Assembly: GCF_029867415.1 (NCBI RefSeq)
Contig: NC_081185.1
Coordinates: forward strand, 70,441,156 to 70,505,155
Direction: 5' to 3'
Source: Vicia villosa
Taxonomy: Eukaryota > Streptophyta > Magnoliopsida > Fabales > Fabaceae
Length of the DNA: 64,000 nt
Shown: in pieces, positions 33,462-45,530 of the stretch
How positions within the stretch are numbered: position 1 is the stretch's first letter
How the letters are laid out: every line of letters begins with the position of its first letter
Translations under genes and position numbers: made by a program
Notes under the pieces: generated by a model
Seen by the model: the letters and a program-made list of their open reading frames with translations, nothing else
What the model was told of the DNA's origin: nothing
Databases searched by the model: none

Positions 33462-35104
33462 TAGGGGTGTCCAAAATAACCGGTAACCATAAACCAAATT
33501 ACTATCCAAAGTAAACCATATTTAAAAATCCAACCCAAATTTATGTTTACAAACCGGTGGCCCATTAAAAAAAAACCAGTACCCATTGTTACAAACCGGT
33601 TCAAGTATGGGTGCCCATTATTTACAAACCGAGACCATAGTTTGACAAAGCTCAAATACTATTATAAAATGGATTATGGAGTTGATGAGAGTTGTTTTGT
33701 ATGAATAGAGTTGATATCTATCAACTTGTAGTAGCTATAACTATACAGCAGAAACTATTATAAAATACTGATAATCTAAAGCCAATAATTTCTGAAATAC
33801 TGATTAATTATAAATAATCAACAAACTCAGTTGACTTAGTGAAAATTATATAAACAAATACTAATAAAATTCATTATTTCAAAATAATGCTAGTTTTAAT
33901 CTTAATTTTGTAGAACTTATGTCTCTTTACATATTAAACAAAATTTACTCTTATAAGTCCCAAATATTTACTATTTTAAAATAATTATGTGTTCACTACT
34001 TCAAAGTACGAAGTTAAAGTAAAAAGCATGGTTGTTAAAATCTCGATTTAAAACCTAAACTCTATAGATTTCACGTTTCTAGGTCAGCATTTCGTGTTAA
34101 ATCGCAGGTAAAAACCTTTTTATGTAAAATCGTATTCCGGAACGATTTTACGTGATTTAAATCGTCCTGAAATCGGTGAAATCGTGTAAAATCATATAAA
34201 ATCGTTAGATTTTACTCTTTGACCTGATTTTACTTTTTTTAGTCAAAATTTATAAATCAAATTTTATATTTTGCCCCATAAAATGTTCTCTATGAATTTT
34301 TAATTTTATTCATATTTGTATCTTGGTTATAATATTAAATAATCTTTAACATTTGGAGATGGATTTAATTAAGTCGTATATGAATATTCTAATGAAGATG
34401 ATGTTGTAGAAGCATTGAACTTTTGTTTAAGTTGAAGATGAAAATGAAAAGATTTGTTTTTTTGAACTCGAACAACTTATGAAACTATAATTTTCTTTAT
34501 AATCTTTTAGATGTTATATTTTATGATTTGGTGGACAATTTATGTAGTTTGATACAAATTTTGAAGATTACGCTTTATTATAATTATATAGTATATTTTT
34601 ACTTTATAATTAAGTTAAAATTTTAAATAATTAATGTATTTATAATATTATATAAGTATACATATGCCGTATATATAAATTTAATATAATTTTAATATGA
34701 GGTAAACTCTATGATTTTACGTTTCGATTTTACGTTTCGATTTTACCTAGATAAAACGAGTCAAGGTAAAAACTCGATTCTGACAACCTTGGTAAAAAGG
34801 ATGGTTAAAAAAAATAAAACCATAATTTTTGATATAAAACTGATTTTTAAACTGTTTTTTTTTTTAAAAACTGGTTTTAAACTGATTTTCTAAAAGAAAA
34901 TAAAAACTGGTTTTGAGAGAACCGGTTTAAAACCGGTTTTTTTGTTAAAACTGGTTTTGTGAAAAACCGGTTTAGAACCGAACCAAACCATATATAAACC
35001 GGTTTTAAAAAAATAAACCGTTTTTAATAAAATAGTTTTAAGATCCAAACCAAACCATATATATGGTTCAATTTAATTTGGTTATTGATCCATGCACACC
35101 CCTA
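33462..35104. mobile_element. hAT-type non-autonomous element, 1,643 bp
   Basis: Terminal inverted repeats are TAGGGGTGT (33462) and ACACCCCTA (ending 35104), with a perfect 8-bp target duplication, ggattaat, at 33454-33461 and 35105-35112. The left paralogue shows the unoccupied site near 3660. Subterminal regions are rich in aaccggttt motifs on both sides (33540-33610 and 34900-35010). No transposase is present. An 8-bp duplication and (C/T)AGGGGTG ends are hAT hallmarks. Confidence 0.9.
34027..34791. mobile_element. Nested hAT-like MITE, 765 bp
   Basis: It lies inside the 1.64-kb hAT element. Termini are CATGGTTGTTAAAATC and, in complement, CAAGGTTGTCAGAATC. The exact 8-bp duplication gtaaaaag lies at 34019-34026 and 34792-34799. 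The internal sequence repeats tttacg/aaatcg words and has no ORF of note. Confidence 0.85.
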
Positions 35105-36247
35105 GGATTAATTAGTGTTTTCTAGATGTCTGCATCCTTTCTAAGTCACATATGCATGTATTTGACTGATTCTAATTCACAAACATTCAATACATCAATT
35201 GGTCTATGGAGAAGTGACAAGAGTGCCATTGACTGCTTAAAGTCTACCTCTACTTTTTATTTTATGGAGTCTATGCAAAAGCTATACCGCTTACAATGAA
35301 AACTCATTTGATAAACAAATATGTATACATTCTGTTCTTTTATTTTATTCCATATATTGTAATTATATAAACGTTTCCTATACTATTAAGTATTGAAGAT
35401 TGAAATAGGCTTAATATCATATAACTTTTTTGAGATAAACAACTTTAAAACATATCTACTAATAAAACAGTATATTTTAATAAAGATAAACAATGTAATT
35501 TAATATAAATATCACAAATATTTTAATATTAAATTATATTGTTTATCTTCCCAACACCTTATATTAATTTTTTTTATTAATAGATATAGATATGTTATAA
35601 AATAGTTTTGTCTTAAAATAAGTTTTATCTTACTAAACCGATTTCTATCTTCAAAGTTTAATAATATCGGAAAAGTATATATAATTACAATAGTGAATTA
35701 ACTTAAAAGAACAAATTACATATAAATATTTATTGATCAGATAAATTTCCATACTAAGCAGTATAGAATTGTCATAGATTTCATAAGAAAAAAGTAAAGT
35801 TAGATTTTAAACAATCAATGACACACTTTTCATTGTTCCATACAAAAATTGACGCATTCAATGCTTTTAAATTACAGTTAGTCAAATATACACATCTATA
35901 TGTCCTAGAAAGATTACATGCATCTAGAAAACTTTAACTAACCCTTTTAACGGAATTTTTTTTTTTTACTAAATTGACAGTAATGAATTACCTATCATTC
36001 ATTTAGGTAATAAAATTATTGATTCTAATTGAATCATTCTTCTTTTGAAGCTTAGCTTGTAATATGTTATCATTTCATTATTTGTTAGGTAAACAACTAG
36101 AAAGTGCTTATGTGTAAATTATTTTTACAATAATAGATGAATTAAGCTATATTTGTATATCTTACGATTTTTTTTCTTTCATTGTGCAAAGATTGCTCCA
36201 AAGAATTAAATAAGTTATTTCCTCTTTTCCAAAATCGTTTTATCTAA

Positions 36248-36354
<107 letters not shown>

Positions 36355-37011
36355 TGCATATAGAAGGAAAGGAGATGTTTTACATAAACTAAATTATAAA
36401 TAATTAAAAAAATTATTAAATATATGGTATATTATATAGCAATTTTTAATGTCGTTTTATAAAATTTACATTAAAATATAGACCAACTTAGCAAAATCAC
36501 ACCGAACACATTTTTTTCCAGAAAATGACATGGAGATGGAGTGATACTCAGTGAAAAAAATATATAAAACATAAAATCTCAGTGTTTCATAAAGATATAA
36601 AGATATATATTAAAGTAAGGAATATTAAATTTATATTAAAATATTATATCTTTATATATATTTTTAAAACATTCATTAAGTTTTTTATGTAAATTTATTT
36701 ATTTTTTACATTAATACTGTAAAATTGATTTACATAAAGAAAAAGGAAGTCCATGAATTTAAATATATATGCACTCGTTAAAATCTTAATATGTTACACC
36801 ATTTAATCATATATTTAAACAAAAAACAATTATAATTGATATTAACTTCTGATTTGTAATGTATATATTAAAATTACACAATTAATCCATTAAATTGTTA
36901 AGTTGAGTTGATAAAATTTGTTACATATTTTCTTTTGCTTTTCTGACGTGTTGTTAATAAGGTTGATTAGATCATGAAATTAGAGAAATATCTAAAGATT
37001 CATAGACAAGT

Positions 37012-37199
37012 TGAGTTATACATACCTTCACAATGTCCACATTGCCCCGGGCAAGATGAAATACAGGCCAGTAAACGCCCAGCACCAAATCACTCTTCAA
37101 TGTGAGGATCTAGCTGCCGATCTTTCTAACGCTGCTCGAGTTTTTGCTGCACGTGGTAATTTTCTTGATTTCTTCAGCAATATCTACCACTTCACTTAA
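37012..37199 (-). pseudogene. Ribosomal protein eS8 pseudogene fragment, right copy
   Basis: DNA is about 85-90 percent alike to 7641-7841 by eye, but the reading frame is broken by small indels and stops, so peptide similarity is only local. It is a paralogous relic of the same eS8 fragment. Confidence 0.65.
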
Positions 37200-38149
37200 T
37201 GTTCAAAATCAAAGATTCTGATAGTTTATATCAGATTAGAAATTAGGATCATAGTAGAATGCAGATTATTTAATCATACATTAGATAAGGCCAATGAGAA
37301 ATACAATAAAAAGTTTTAAATAAGGTTTTTTGAAATATAATATCTTACTGGATTTAACCATAACTTATTGTTTATCACAAAAACCAGTGCTTACTTACAA
37401 TCTAAACACAATGGAAACAATTTTCAAAGATAAATAATGTAAAAATACTCCCTAGAAACAAAGGTGCACTGCAAACCTAAGCACATATAAACCTAACTAA
37501 TATTGAACTTCAATGAGAAATAGACAAACTTCAAACCCTAAAAATATATAAGAGATCTGGCTTGTAAAAGAAAACCCTACCCATCAAACTTTTCACGGAA
37601 GGAACTAGTTTTACACGTGACCTTCAATATTTGTGATTTTCATTTGTGGTATCTGTTTTATATGGGAGAGAAACTGAAAATAGGGAGAAAATATTTAGGG
37701 TTAGTTTTGAACGAGTTTGATTTCTAATTGTTAAAATTTATCTTGTAAATTAAATTTTAAAAATTGTTTTGAAGAACAAATAAAATAAATTATGTTTCCT
37801 TTTATAATCTCTTTCAAAGATGTAAAATATAAAATTATGTAGGGCAGAATGTAGGGCAAAATTTAGCTCTATCTTCTTTTTTACTCCCCCATTCTAACAC
37901 TCTCTCTTTGTAATTATTAGGTTTATGATAAAACCTAAAAAGCGTATACAAACCCCTATATGGGTCATGAATTTGGGCCTAAACATCATGGGCGTATTTG
38001 TTGTTTTATTCAATTGCTTTGTTTGTTATTAATTTTTTCAACATTGTTTTAGTCCTCTGTTTAATTGTTTTAATATTTGGTCTCATTTCTTAACTCTGTT
38101 TTTTTATTATTAAGATAACAAATTAATTTCTACACTTTTCTTAGACTCG

Positions 38150-39146
38150 TGGAATTTGCTAACCACACTTTTCTATCAGTCATGTGATTCGAGTAACTTG
38201 TATCGATGAACCAGATCGTGGAGCCTAATTGCTCATCTACAATTGCAACCATAACCACTATATCTTGGGACTTATCTGAATCTTTGCATAAAAGATTTGC
38301 TCCTTCATCCTTGCCTTTTGTCGCTCCCTTGTCTTTTCTGTACTAATAATTTTTGGCCAAGTGGCCTCACATTTCACAGATATTGCACTACACACCTTTT
38401 TTCTCCTCTTTGTCTTTCTGATAGGAGTTGCCTTCTCCTCTTTTCGAGATTTAATTAGTCATGTTATCGACCTTATGCTTTCAAGAGTTTACCCAAGACT
38501 TCTTACTTTGAGTCTGGTCTCATTTGCCTTTAAACTTGTTGGGAGTTAGACCATCATTCTTTTTGCATGTTTGCGCCTTCCGTGCTTGTATCGAATCTTG
38601 AATCCATTTTCTTTTGATAATCCTCATGCCTCAAATGAACCAACAAAATCTTCCAATTTTAGGATTCTTTAATGGCTATGATAACATGATGAAAGTGAGA
38701 TGTCAACATACACATTACATTCTCAACTATCATCTTATTAGTTAGGATCTTACAATAATATTTCATGAGAAGCATAATATTTTACCCCTTCAAGACATAG
38801 CCTACAATGTTTTTTTCTTAATTCATACTTCCTTCGCAAAGTCTGCAATTTGACAACTTTAACCTTCTCATGTCCTTTGTAATACTTGACAAGAATATTC
38901 CATGCCTTTTTCGACGATTTACCATGAAAAATATGATTAAAGTTCGACCATAAAATCTTTCTTTTTTGCGTCTTTGTAAATGACTCCATGGGCCTCGTTT
39001 GCATTGTGAGTAAGCTTGGAGACACCATTGTTGACCATTTCTAGGGTTTTATGAGAATCGAACAAGGATTTCATCTTCTTACATCGGTTGTAATTTTTAT
39101 CATCAAGAATTGGAAGAGAATCTAGAATTCCGTTGTTACTATTCAT
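38150..39146 (-). pseudogene. Ty1/copia gag-protease remnant, right copy
   Basis: The minus strand reads from MNSNNGILDSLPILDD (39146) through the copia gag domain, with a frame change near 38940-39028 and an internal loss compared with the left copy. It continues to ILVKYYKGHEKVKVVKLQ. Further on, at about 38350-38395, lies a decayed zinc knuckle (CNIC..., GHLAKN, with a stop inside). At about 38145-38205 the protease start appears (WFIDTSYSNHMT, with the catalytic glycine of the D-T/S-G triad replaced). This shows the original element was a full copia copy. It is older than the duplication. Confidence 0.75.
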
Positions 39147-39490
39147 CTCTGCAGCAACTGTGATTCACAATCACTAGAAACACGACCACCAACATGTAGT
39201 TCTTGAAAACTCGATAAAGAACATGAACCAAAAGCTCTAAATACCAGTTTGTTAGTGTGTGAGGCACTTAAGGTGAAAAGAGAATGAGAGATTGAAAGAA
39301 CACTTTTGAATTAGAGTTATTATTGAATGTGTATTAAAACTGAATTATATCACAAGAGAAGAGAATGCCGGAAAATATAGAGAAGAGTTGCTTTGTCTAG
39401 ATATCGTAGTTTATATGGTGGATTTGGTGGCTTTGGCAATGGTGTTAACAATTATTTTTTCTTCTAGAAATGAAGAAAATAATCTTTTTT

Positions 39491-40098
39491 CGAACGATGA
39501 TGTATACTTTGTCAGCGACCATGACTGTGTTATTTTTCTCAAAACAATAGTGATTTTTTACGGTGATGTTGTCTTTACTGGATTTGGCAATTATAATGGT
39601 CATGTTTTAGCGGAGAAGATGATGTTTTTGTCGACGACGATACTTTTGTAATTTTATCTTTGGTCATAAGCTCTTTCTTCAACAAAATTAGTGGTGACAA
39701 CTTTATTTATTTTCTTCAACAATCTCCTTTTGTGACTCCTAGAGTTTCAACAATGAAGATATTCAATAATCTTAGAAGAAACAATTTTTGTGAAACATTA
39801 AAATGCTTTAGATGAGTTTTTTAAAGTAATGAGAAGCTCTATATAATTAGAGGGATTCTATGAAGCAGTTGTAAGAAGAGTGTTGATGGGATGGAAGTTA
39901 AGATCTGTTCATAGTGAATAAAAACTAAAAGAAAGAAAAATAACTAATTAATAGTTCAATTATATAAAATTAAATTAATTCTTACACCATACAAAATAAA
40001 CTAATTCAATTAAACTAATTCAATTACTTTATCAAGAATTCCTAAAGTAAAGAATTTATTCTTGATTAATACACAACTTTTAAAATAAGAATATATAT
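39491..40098. other. Unassigned AT-rich stretch
   Basis: The segmental homology has ended. A plus-strand frame at 39388-39651 exists, but its translation has no family resemblance and overlaps the leader of the copia remnant. No element ends are seen before the LTR at 40099. Confidence 0.4.
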
Positions 40099-42514
40099 TG
40101 TAACACCCCAATTCTACCCGCGAAATTTAAATAAAATCAGAGTATAAAAATTCACAAAAATAAGCAATTGAGGTATCACATATTCATTCTCAATGATAAA
40201 TCACCTCGTCGCATAAGCGGATACATAACATTCACCAAATACGGAAGAACCGACAACATCAAAATAATAGACTTTAACATGAATAAACTTCCATAGAAGT
40301 GCAACAGAAACTCAACAATTAGTTCAAGAATTTCATAGCATCTTAATTCAACAATTAACACAATTAAAGTGGCAATCTCAAATAAACAACTCAAGTATTT
40401 GCCAAAATATAATAAATCAATAGCAAGTAAAGTAACGCATTTATCCCCTCGAGTGCTACGTATCAGAGCGACAACGACTCAAGACCAACTCGGCTAACCT
40501 CCTCTCAATGCGAATCACCTGCACGTTACCAATATAAAGGCAACGGCGAAACAAAGAAAGGGTGAGATATCTATTCATATAATCGAGCGCATGATAAATT
40601 ATATATTAGAATTTAGACATATTCGGTTAATCGCATTCACAAGTATTAATATAGTCATTCTATCATTAGGTCACAAATTCACATATTCACATAATCCCAT
40701 CATTTAATAAGTCACAAAAATACAAATCACAACAAAGTCACAAACGTCACGCTATGAATCACATAGAAATATATGGGACATGACTCGTGTATATGCATGT
40801 GGTACCAATTGGAGCTTCAGCCCCCGTCACCAATTGCCCAATTCAGAGGCACAAGGCATAAGCCTTCGTCACTAATTTGCCAATCCAGGCCGTCACAATA
40901 AATATGCAAATGCATGCGACTCGACGAACCGAACATCACACAACACCATCATCGTCATTTACTTCACAAAAATATTCGTCACAAGGCACACGCCCATAAC
41001 ACAATTATTACCGATTATTAAAGGTAATACACTTCACACATAATACAACAACTTCATACAACAACGAAACAATTCCAACAATTCATCAAATCAACGGACA
41101 GTATCATTAGAAAAATAATCACAAAGATATTCACAACAATTCACAATTATGGTCAAATCCTCAAGATACTGTAATTTACCGATAAAATGAATAGTTAATC
41201 TAAGTTCAATTTATTCTAATTAAATAGGCTTATTAAAAATTAATTCAACTATTAATTTAATCGACTGATTAATATCAAAATTTCGACAAAATAACACCAT
41301 CACGTTAATATACTAATTAAATTTAACTACCACGTCAATTTTCATCAAATTCTGGACAACTAATTATACCGCTTAATTCGGCTATTTCGATCAAACGGAA
41401 CTGTTTTGCCTTTTATAAATCCTATGACTACTATTGTTGTTAACTAAGAGGTTTCATTACTAACATAACATGCACTGTGACAATTATATATTCATTGTGC
41501 TATGCCATTGAATAATAGTTCATCTTATATTAAATTAGCATTATTTCCCTTAAGTAATAATCTAAAACTTGGAAACAGGAACGTGTATACCCAGCAAGAC
41601 AGAACAAAATAGCATACCAGAATGTGAAAACTTAAGCTACAGCAAAGTCACCACACATAGTGATAAAAGCAGTGAAAGAAAATGACATGATTTAAGTGGG
41701 TTTCGCTCGGCAAACCACCTTCCTACACAAATGCCGCTGTCGTGACGGTGCCGGAAAGCCATTAAATTCTTGTTTTAAATTCAATACAATACGGCAACAA
41801 CAACAGTTTTATCTCCTTTCTTTTCTTTTTTCTTTTTCAGACCCAATACAGCAAAAGCAATTAGAACAATAACAGAGAAACAATTAACGACAATTTCATA
41901 TTCTAATCCCCAACATATAAAGTTTCATAAGCCCAATTATAGGAGAAGAACTCCACCCTTACCTTGTTTGGATTGAAGAAAACTCTACAACCCTATCACT
42001 TGGATTGAGATTTCCCTAAGCTTGCTCTCCTCTTCAAGACCTAGCCTCCTCCAAATGCCTTCTATTTTTCTGGTTTTCTCTCCACTCCTCTTCCTCTTAT
42101 TAACACTAAAAACCTAATTTTATCATAATATTGGGCTTAGTAATTAACACCCCCTTCACTATTCTTTACTAAAACAAAAATAGCCCAATAAACTCATTAA
42201 CTCAAAATAAATTAAAATACTATTTTTAATAATATTTCACTTTTTATTCAATTAAAACAAAATTCAATTATTTAATATACCGGCTTATTACTCAATAACT
42301 CATTTTTACGGTCTAATCTCAACTACTCAGAAAATTCCCAAAACGCTACATATTAGCTTATTAATATTTCTAATACTAAAAATATTAAAATTTTCGATTA
42401 AATGTCAATCCGCTATCCCGAACTAATACCGACTAAATCGCTTCAAAACGGAAAAATTCAATAAACATCACAAACGTCTAAATTAAGCGAATAAATCAAT
42501 TTTCGGGCGTTACA
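40099..42514 (-). mobile_element. 3' LTR of a Tekay-like chromovirus
   Basis: 2,416 bp with TGTAACACCC at 40099 and GGGCGTTACA ending at 42514, which on the minus strand reads TGTAACGCCC...GGGGTGTTACA. The adjacent minus-strand polypurine tract TAGTGGGGGAGAGT is at 42515-42528. Left flanking bases tatat cannot be checked as a target duplication because the element's other end is outside the window. No ORF of note lies inside. Confidence 0.8.
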
Positions 42515-42525
42515 ACTCTCCCCCA

Positions 42526-43237
42526 CTAGAATAATTTCGTCCTCGAAAATAGAAATTTACCTGATTCAAATAACTCGGGATAGGAGTCTCACATCTTGCT
42601 CTCCAGCTCCCAGGTTAGGCTCTCACCAGCAGCTCCCAACCAGACAACTTTCACCAATGGAATCTCTTTGCCTCTTAGAACCTTCACTTCGCGATCCTCA
42701 ATTCGCACAGGCATCGTCTCTACTGTGATATTATCACGCACTTGCACATCGTCCATCTGAATCACATGAGACGGATCTGAAACATACTTCTGGAGTTGTG
42801 ACACATGAAACACATCATGCAAATTAGCAAGATTTGGCGGTAACGCCACACGATAAGCAACCTTCCCAACTCGATCTGATATCTGATACGGACCAATAAA
42901 GCGAGGAGTAAGCTTCTTAGACTTCAGAGCTCGCCCAACACCAGTCACAGGTGTGACTCTCAAAAACACATGATCACCAGCTTGGAATTCCAAATTTTTT
43001 CTCCTCTTGTCATGGTAACTCTTCTGCCTACTTTGAGAAGCTTTCATCTTATCTCGAATAAGCTTCACTTTCTCCGTAGTCTCTCTAACAACCTCAGGTC
43101 CAAGTACCACACTCTCTCCCGACTCGTGCCAACATAACGGAGTCCTACACCTCCGACCATACAACGCCTCAAAAGGTGCCATCCCAATACTAGAATGGTA
43201 ACTGTTATTGTAAGTGAACTCAATCAACGAATCATAA
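42526..43237 (-). pseudogene. pol: Chromovirus integrase C-terminus with chromodomain-like tail
   Basis: Minus-strand reading starts at the Ogre junction with DSLIEFTYNNSYHSSIGMAP and FEALYGRRCRTP, the end of the integrase core. A GPY/F-type region follows (LTPRFIGPYQI..VGKVAYRVALP; LHDVFHVSQL). The tail IEDREVKVLRGKEIPLVKVV..WELE corresponds to the C-terminal chromodomain of Tekay/Del chromoviruses, which targets integration to marked chromatin. An in-frame TGA at 42589-42591 interrupts the last helix, and the original frame would have ended at about 42526, overlapping the polypurine tract. The upstream part of pol lies beyond the Ogre insertion, outside this window. Confidence 0.85.
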
Positions 43238-43949
43238 TGTCGCGGGGAAAAATCGTATCTTTTTTCTGGATGAGACACCTGATGCCTTCTTTGGGCTCGA
43301 GTGCTCAAAAAAATGATTTTTCTTTTGTACCGACCAAACTTTTTATTGTTTCTAAAGGAGGAAAAGGAAAAAAGCTGCAATAACCTAAAAAACAGGTGCA
43401 AAGCCCAAAACTAAAAGCAATGCACAAGTGGGGGAGAGATTCTGGGTAAGAGGGTTGGTTATACGAAGGGAAGGTATTAGCACCCAACGTATCTATAGTA
43501 CTCTATAGGTTTCTTTGTTTTGTTTATTTCATTCTTTGTGGTGGAGGTTCTTGTGAAATAGGTGGGACCTAAAGTGTTTGTTTGATTATGCTCGCAAAGA
43601 TCGTCGCGATCCTCTGCATACATATCCCTTAGAGGGAATCTGAGCATATGTAGCTCGGGGTCTACGGGTGCTAAGGTTTGAATGGTTTTTTTTTGTTTTG
43701 TTTTGCTCACCAAGGATACGACCTTGTACCTACGTTTTCTCAAAGGGATGTTGAGAAAGTCAGAGCAATCGTAGTTCCCACTTATGCTAGTGGAAGCAAA
43801 GGAAAAGAGACAAATGTCATCTAAATGTTCGATGTATCTAATCTATATCATAACATACATCTGTTTGATTTTTGTTTGAAAATCTTTTCATTATAAGCCC
43901 TGGGCTGTGCCACTTATGGCGCTAAGAATGATAAAGATGTTTTTGTTGT

Positions 43950-44165
43950 TTAACCAGCCTTGTGGCAAAAACTTTCAATGAAGTCAGCCTTGTGACAAAA
44001 AGTTTTGATTAATCAGCCAGCCTTGTGGCAAAAGTTTCAATGAAGTCAGCCTTGTGACAAAAACTTTGATTAATCAGCCAGTATGGTGGCAAAACGGTTT
44101 GATTGATTAGCCAGCCTTGTGACAAAAAGAAATTTGATTGATTAGCCAGCCTTGTGGCAAAAAAA
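43950..44165 (-). repeat. Hairpin array in the Ogre LTR
   Basis: Seven tandem units each contain a small hairpin with a 6-nt loop. Plus-strand stems are CCA/TGG (43954), GTCA/TGAC (43983-43996), GCCA/TGGC (44016-44029), GTCA/TGAC (44045-44058), GCCA/TGGC (44077-44090), GCCA/TGAC (44110-44123, one mismatch) and GCCA/TGGC (44145-44158). The loop is gccttg in six and gtatgg in one. The T-A to C-G switch in the stem is compensated in five units. Confidence 0.85.
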
Positions 44166-44269
44166 GTTGTTTGAGTGATTGATTGTTTGTGATGATATAG
44201 AAGAGATACTCCTATCATAGAGATGATAAATGTCTAATCTCCTAGGGTATTTGATTTGGATATTGGGGA

Positions 44270-44560
44270 TGCTTATAAGAAGCCCGTGGGTCCTTGTACG
44301 AAGCCCAAGAGGAGGCTATCCGAGGGTCCTTGCATTGTAAGCCCAAAAGGAGCCTATGGGAGGGACAATCCAGGGTCCTTGCATTGTAAGCCCAAGAGGA
44401 GGCTATGGGAGGGACAAGTCGTTTGTACGAAGCCCAAGAGGAGGCATGGTATAGTTGGTTTAAGCTCTTAGAGCGATTTCACCGGGAAACCATACTCTAT
44501 GTCCTAACCTAAACTAGGGAGATTCTTTGCACGAAGCCCAATAGGAGGCTATGGGGAACC
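44270..44560 (-). repeat. agcccaagaggaggct repeat cluster in the Ogre LTR
   Basis: Four to five imperfect copies of a phrase around gaagcccaagaggaggctat, separated by gggtccttgcattgt. Related copies in the plus-strand LTR sit near 14550-14600 and help to show that the two LTRs are homologous. Confidence 0.75.
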
Positions 44561-44744
44561 TAGTGTTGTACTAAGTTGAGCAAGTATATAACACAAACAC
44601 AAATACATGAACAAGTATGAACAAACATGAACAAACATGAACAAGTATATGAATAGTTATACATATATGACAAAGTGTGTGTATATAATGGAGTTTATGA
44701 AGGAAATATACCTGTAAGCATGATCCATTTGTATACACGGGGGC

Positions 44745-44995
44745 TCGGGACTCATATTCGGGGAGAGGCCCACTTGAGTTTATTCAAAGCTGTGCAAACA
44801 GGTATTTACAAAAGGGCTTGAGACTTATACCTACATGGAGGCCCATGGTATTTTATAAAACATGGTTGATTGTTTTATTTACAGGCGCGTCGTTTGAAAA
44901 ATTGTTTGAAAGTTTGTTTTGAAAGAAGTTTTTTGTACAAAAAAAGGAAAGGGTACAAAAGGGGCTTGGGACTTATACCTACATGGAGGCCCATG
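44745..44995 (-). repeat. Three GGGCCTC...AAGTCCC modules
   Basis: On the minus strand, copies at about 44961-44995 and 44822-44850 read GGGCCTCCATGTAGG then TATAAGTCCC. A third at about 44745-44780 reads GGGCCTCTCCCCGAATATGA then GTCCC. They correspond in order to the three hairpin units at 13655-13921 in the other Ogre LTR. Confidence 0.65.
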
Positions 44996-45464
44996 GTATT
45001 TTTGAAATGACTTGATCAATCAAAAAGTTTTAATCAAGAGATTTTTTGAAAAGAGAACCAAAAAGAAATGGTTTATTGTCTTGAAAAACGATGATCGTTT
45101 GTTTTAAAACGGTTTGAAATTTTGAAAGAAATCAAATTAATTAAGATAAACATAAAGATTATACTTAATTAACAACTAAATGATTAGGGTTTGATCACAA
45201 AATATTTACAAATGATTAAGTTTGAAAAATCAAATGAAAAACAATATTTAAAGTATTTAAAAACACTTAAAAATATGTCATTTTAAAAACATATTAAATA
45301 AACATTTTTTTGTGATTTTTTTTGATATTCATAAAATATATATATTAAATAAGAAGTGTACAAAAAATGAAGCAAAAATGAATTGATTTGAATGGTTAAT
45401 TAATTGAGTGAAGTTGTTATGAAAATGAAGAAAAATAGTTGTAAAAAATTTGGTTTTGTCTTCA

Positions 45465-45530
45465 CTAGGGCTTGAACCCACGCACCCACGCTTGCCAACC
45501 AAAACAATGACCAACTGAGCTGGCGCGCAG
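45465..45530 (-). other. tRNA-like module in the Ogre LTR
   Basis: On the minus strand an A box (GCCAGCTCAGTTGGTC, 45510-45525) is followed by a B box (GGTTCAAGCCC, 45468-45478) at tRNA-like spacing. Its depth from the LTR start (about 2,545 bp) matches the module at 13121 (about 2,600 bp). It is not a complete tRNA gene by eye. Confidence 0.65.

Noticed and set aside
43950..44165. CRISPR-like array
   Set aside because: Units are too short and irregular, spacers are not unique, and the host is a plant; it is a retrotransposon minisatellite.
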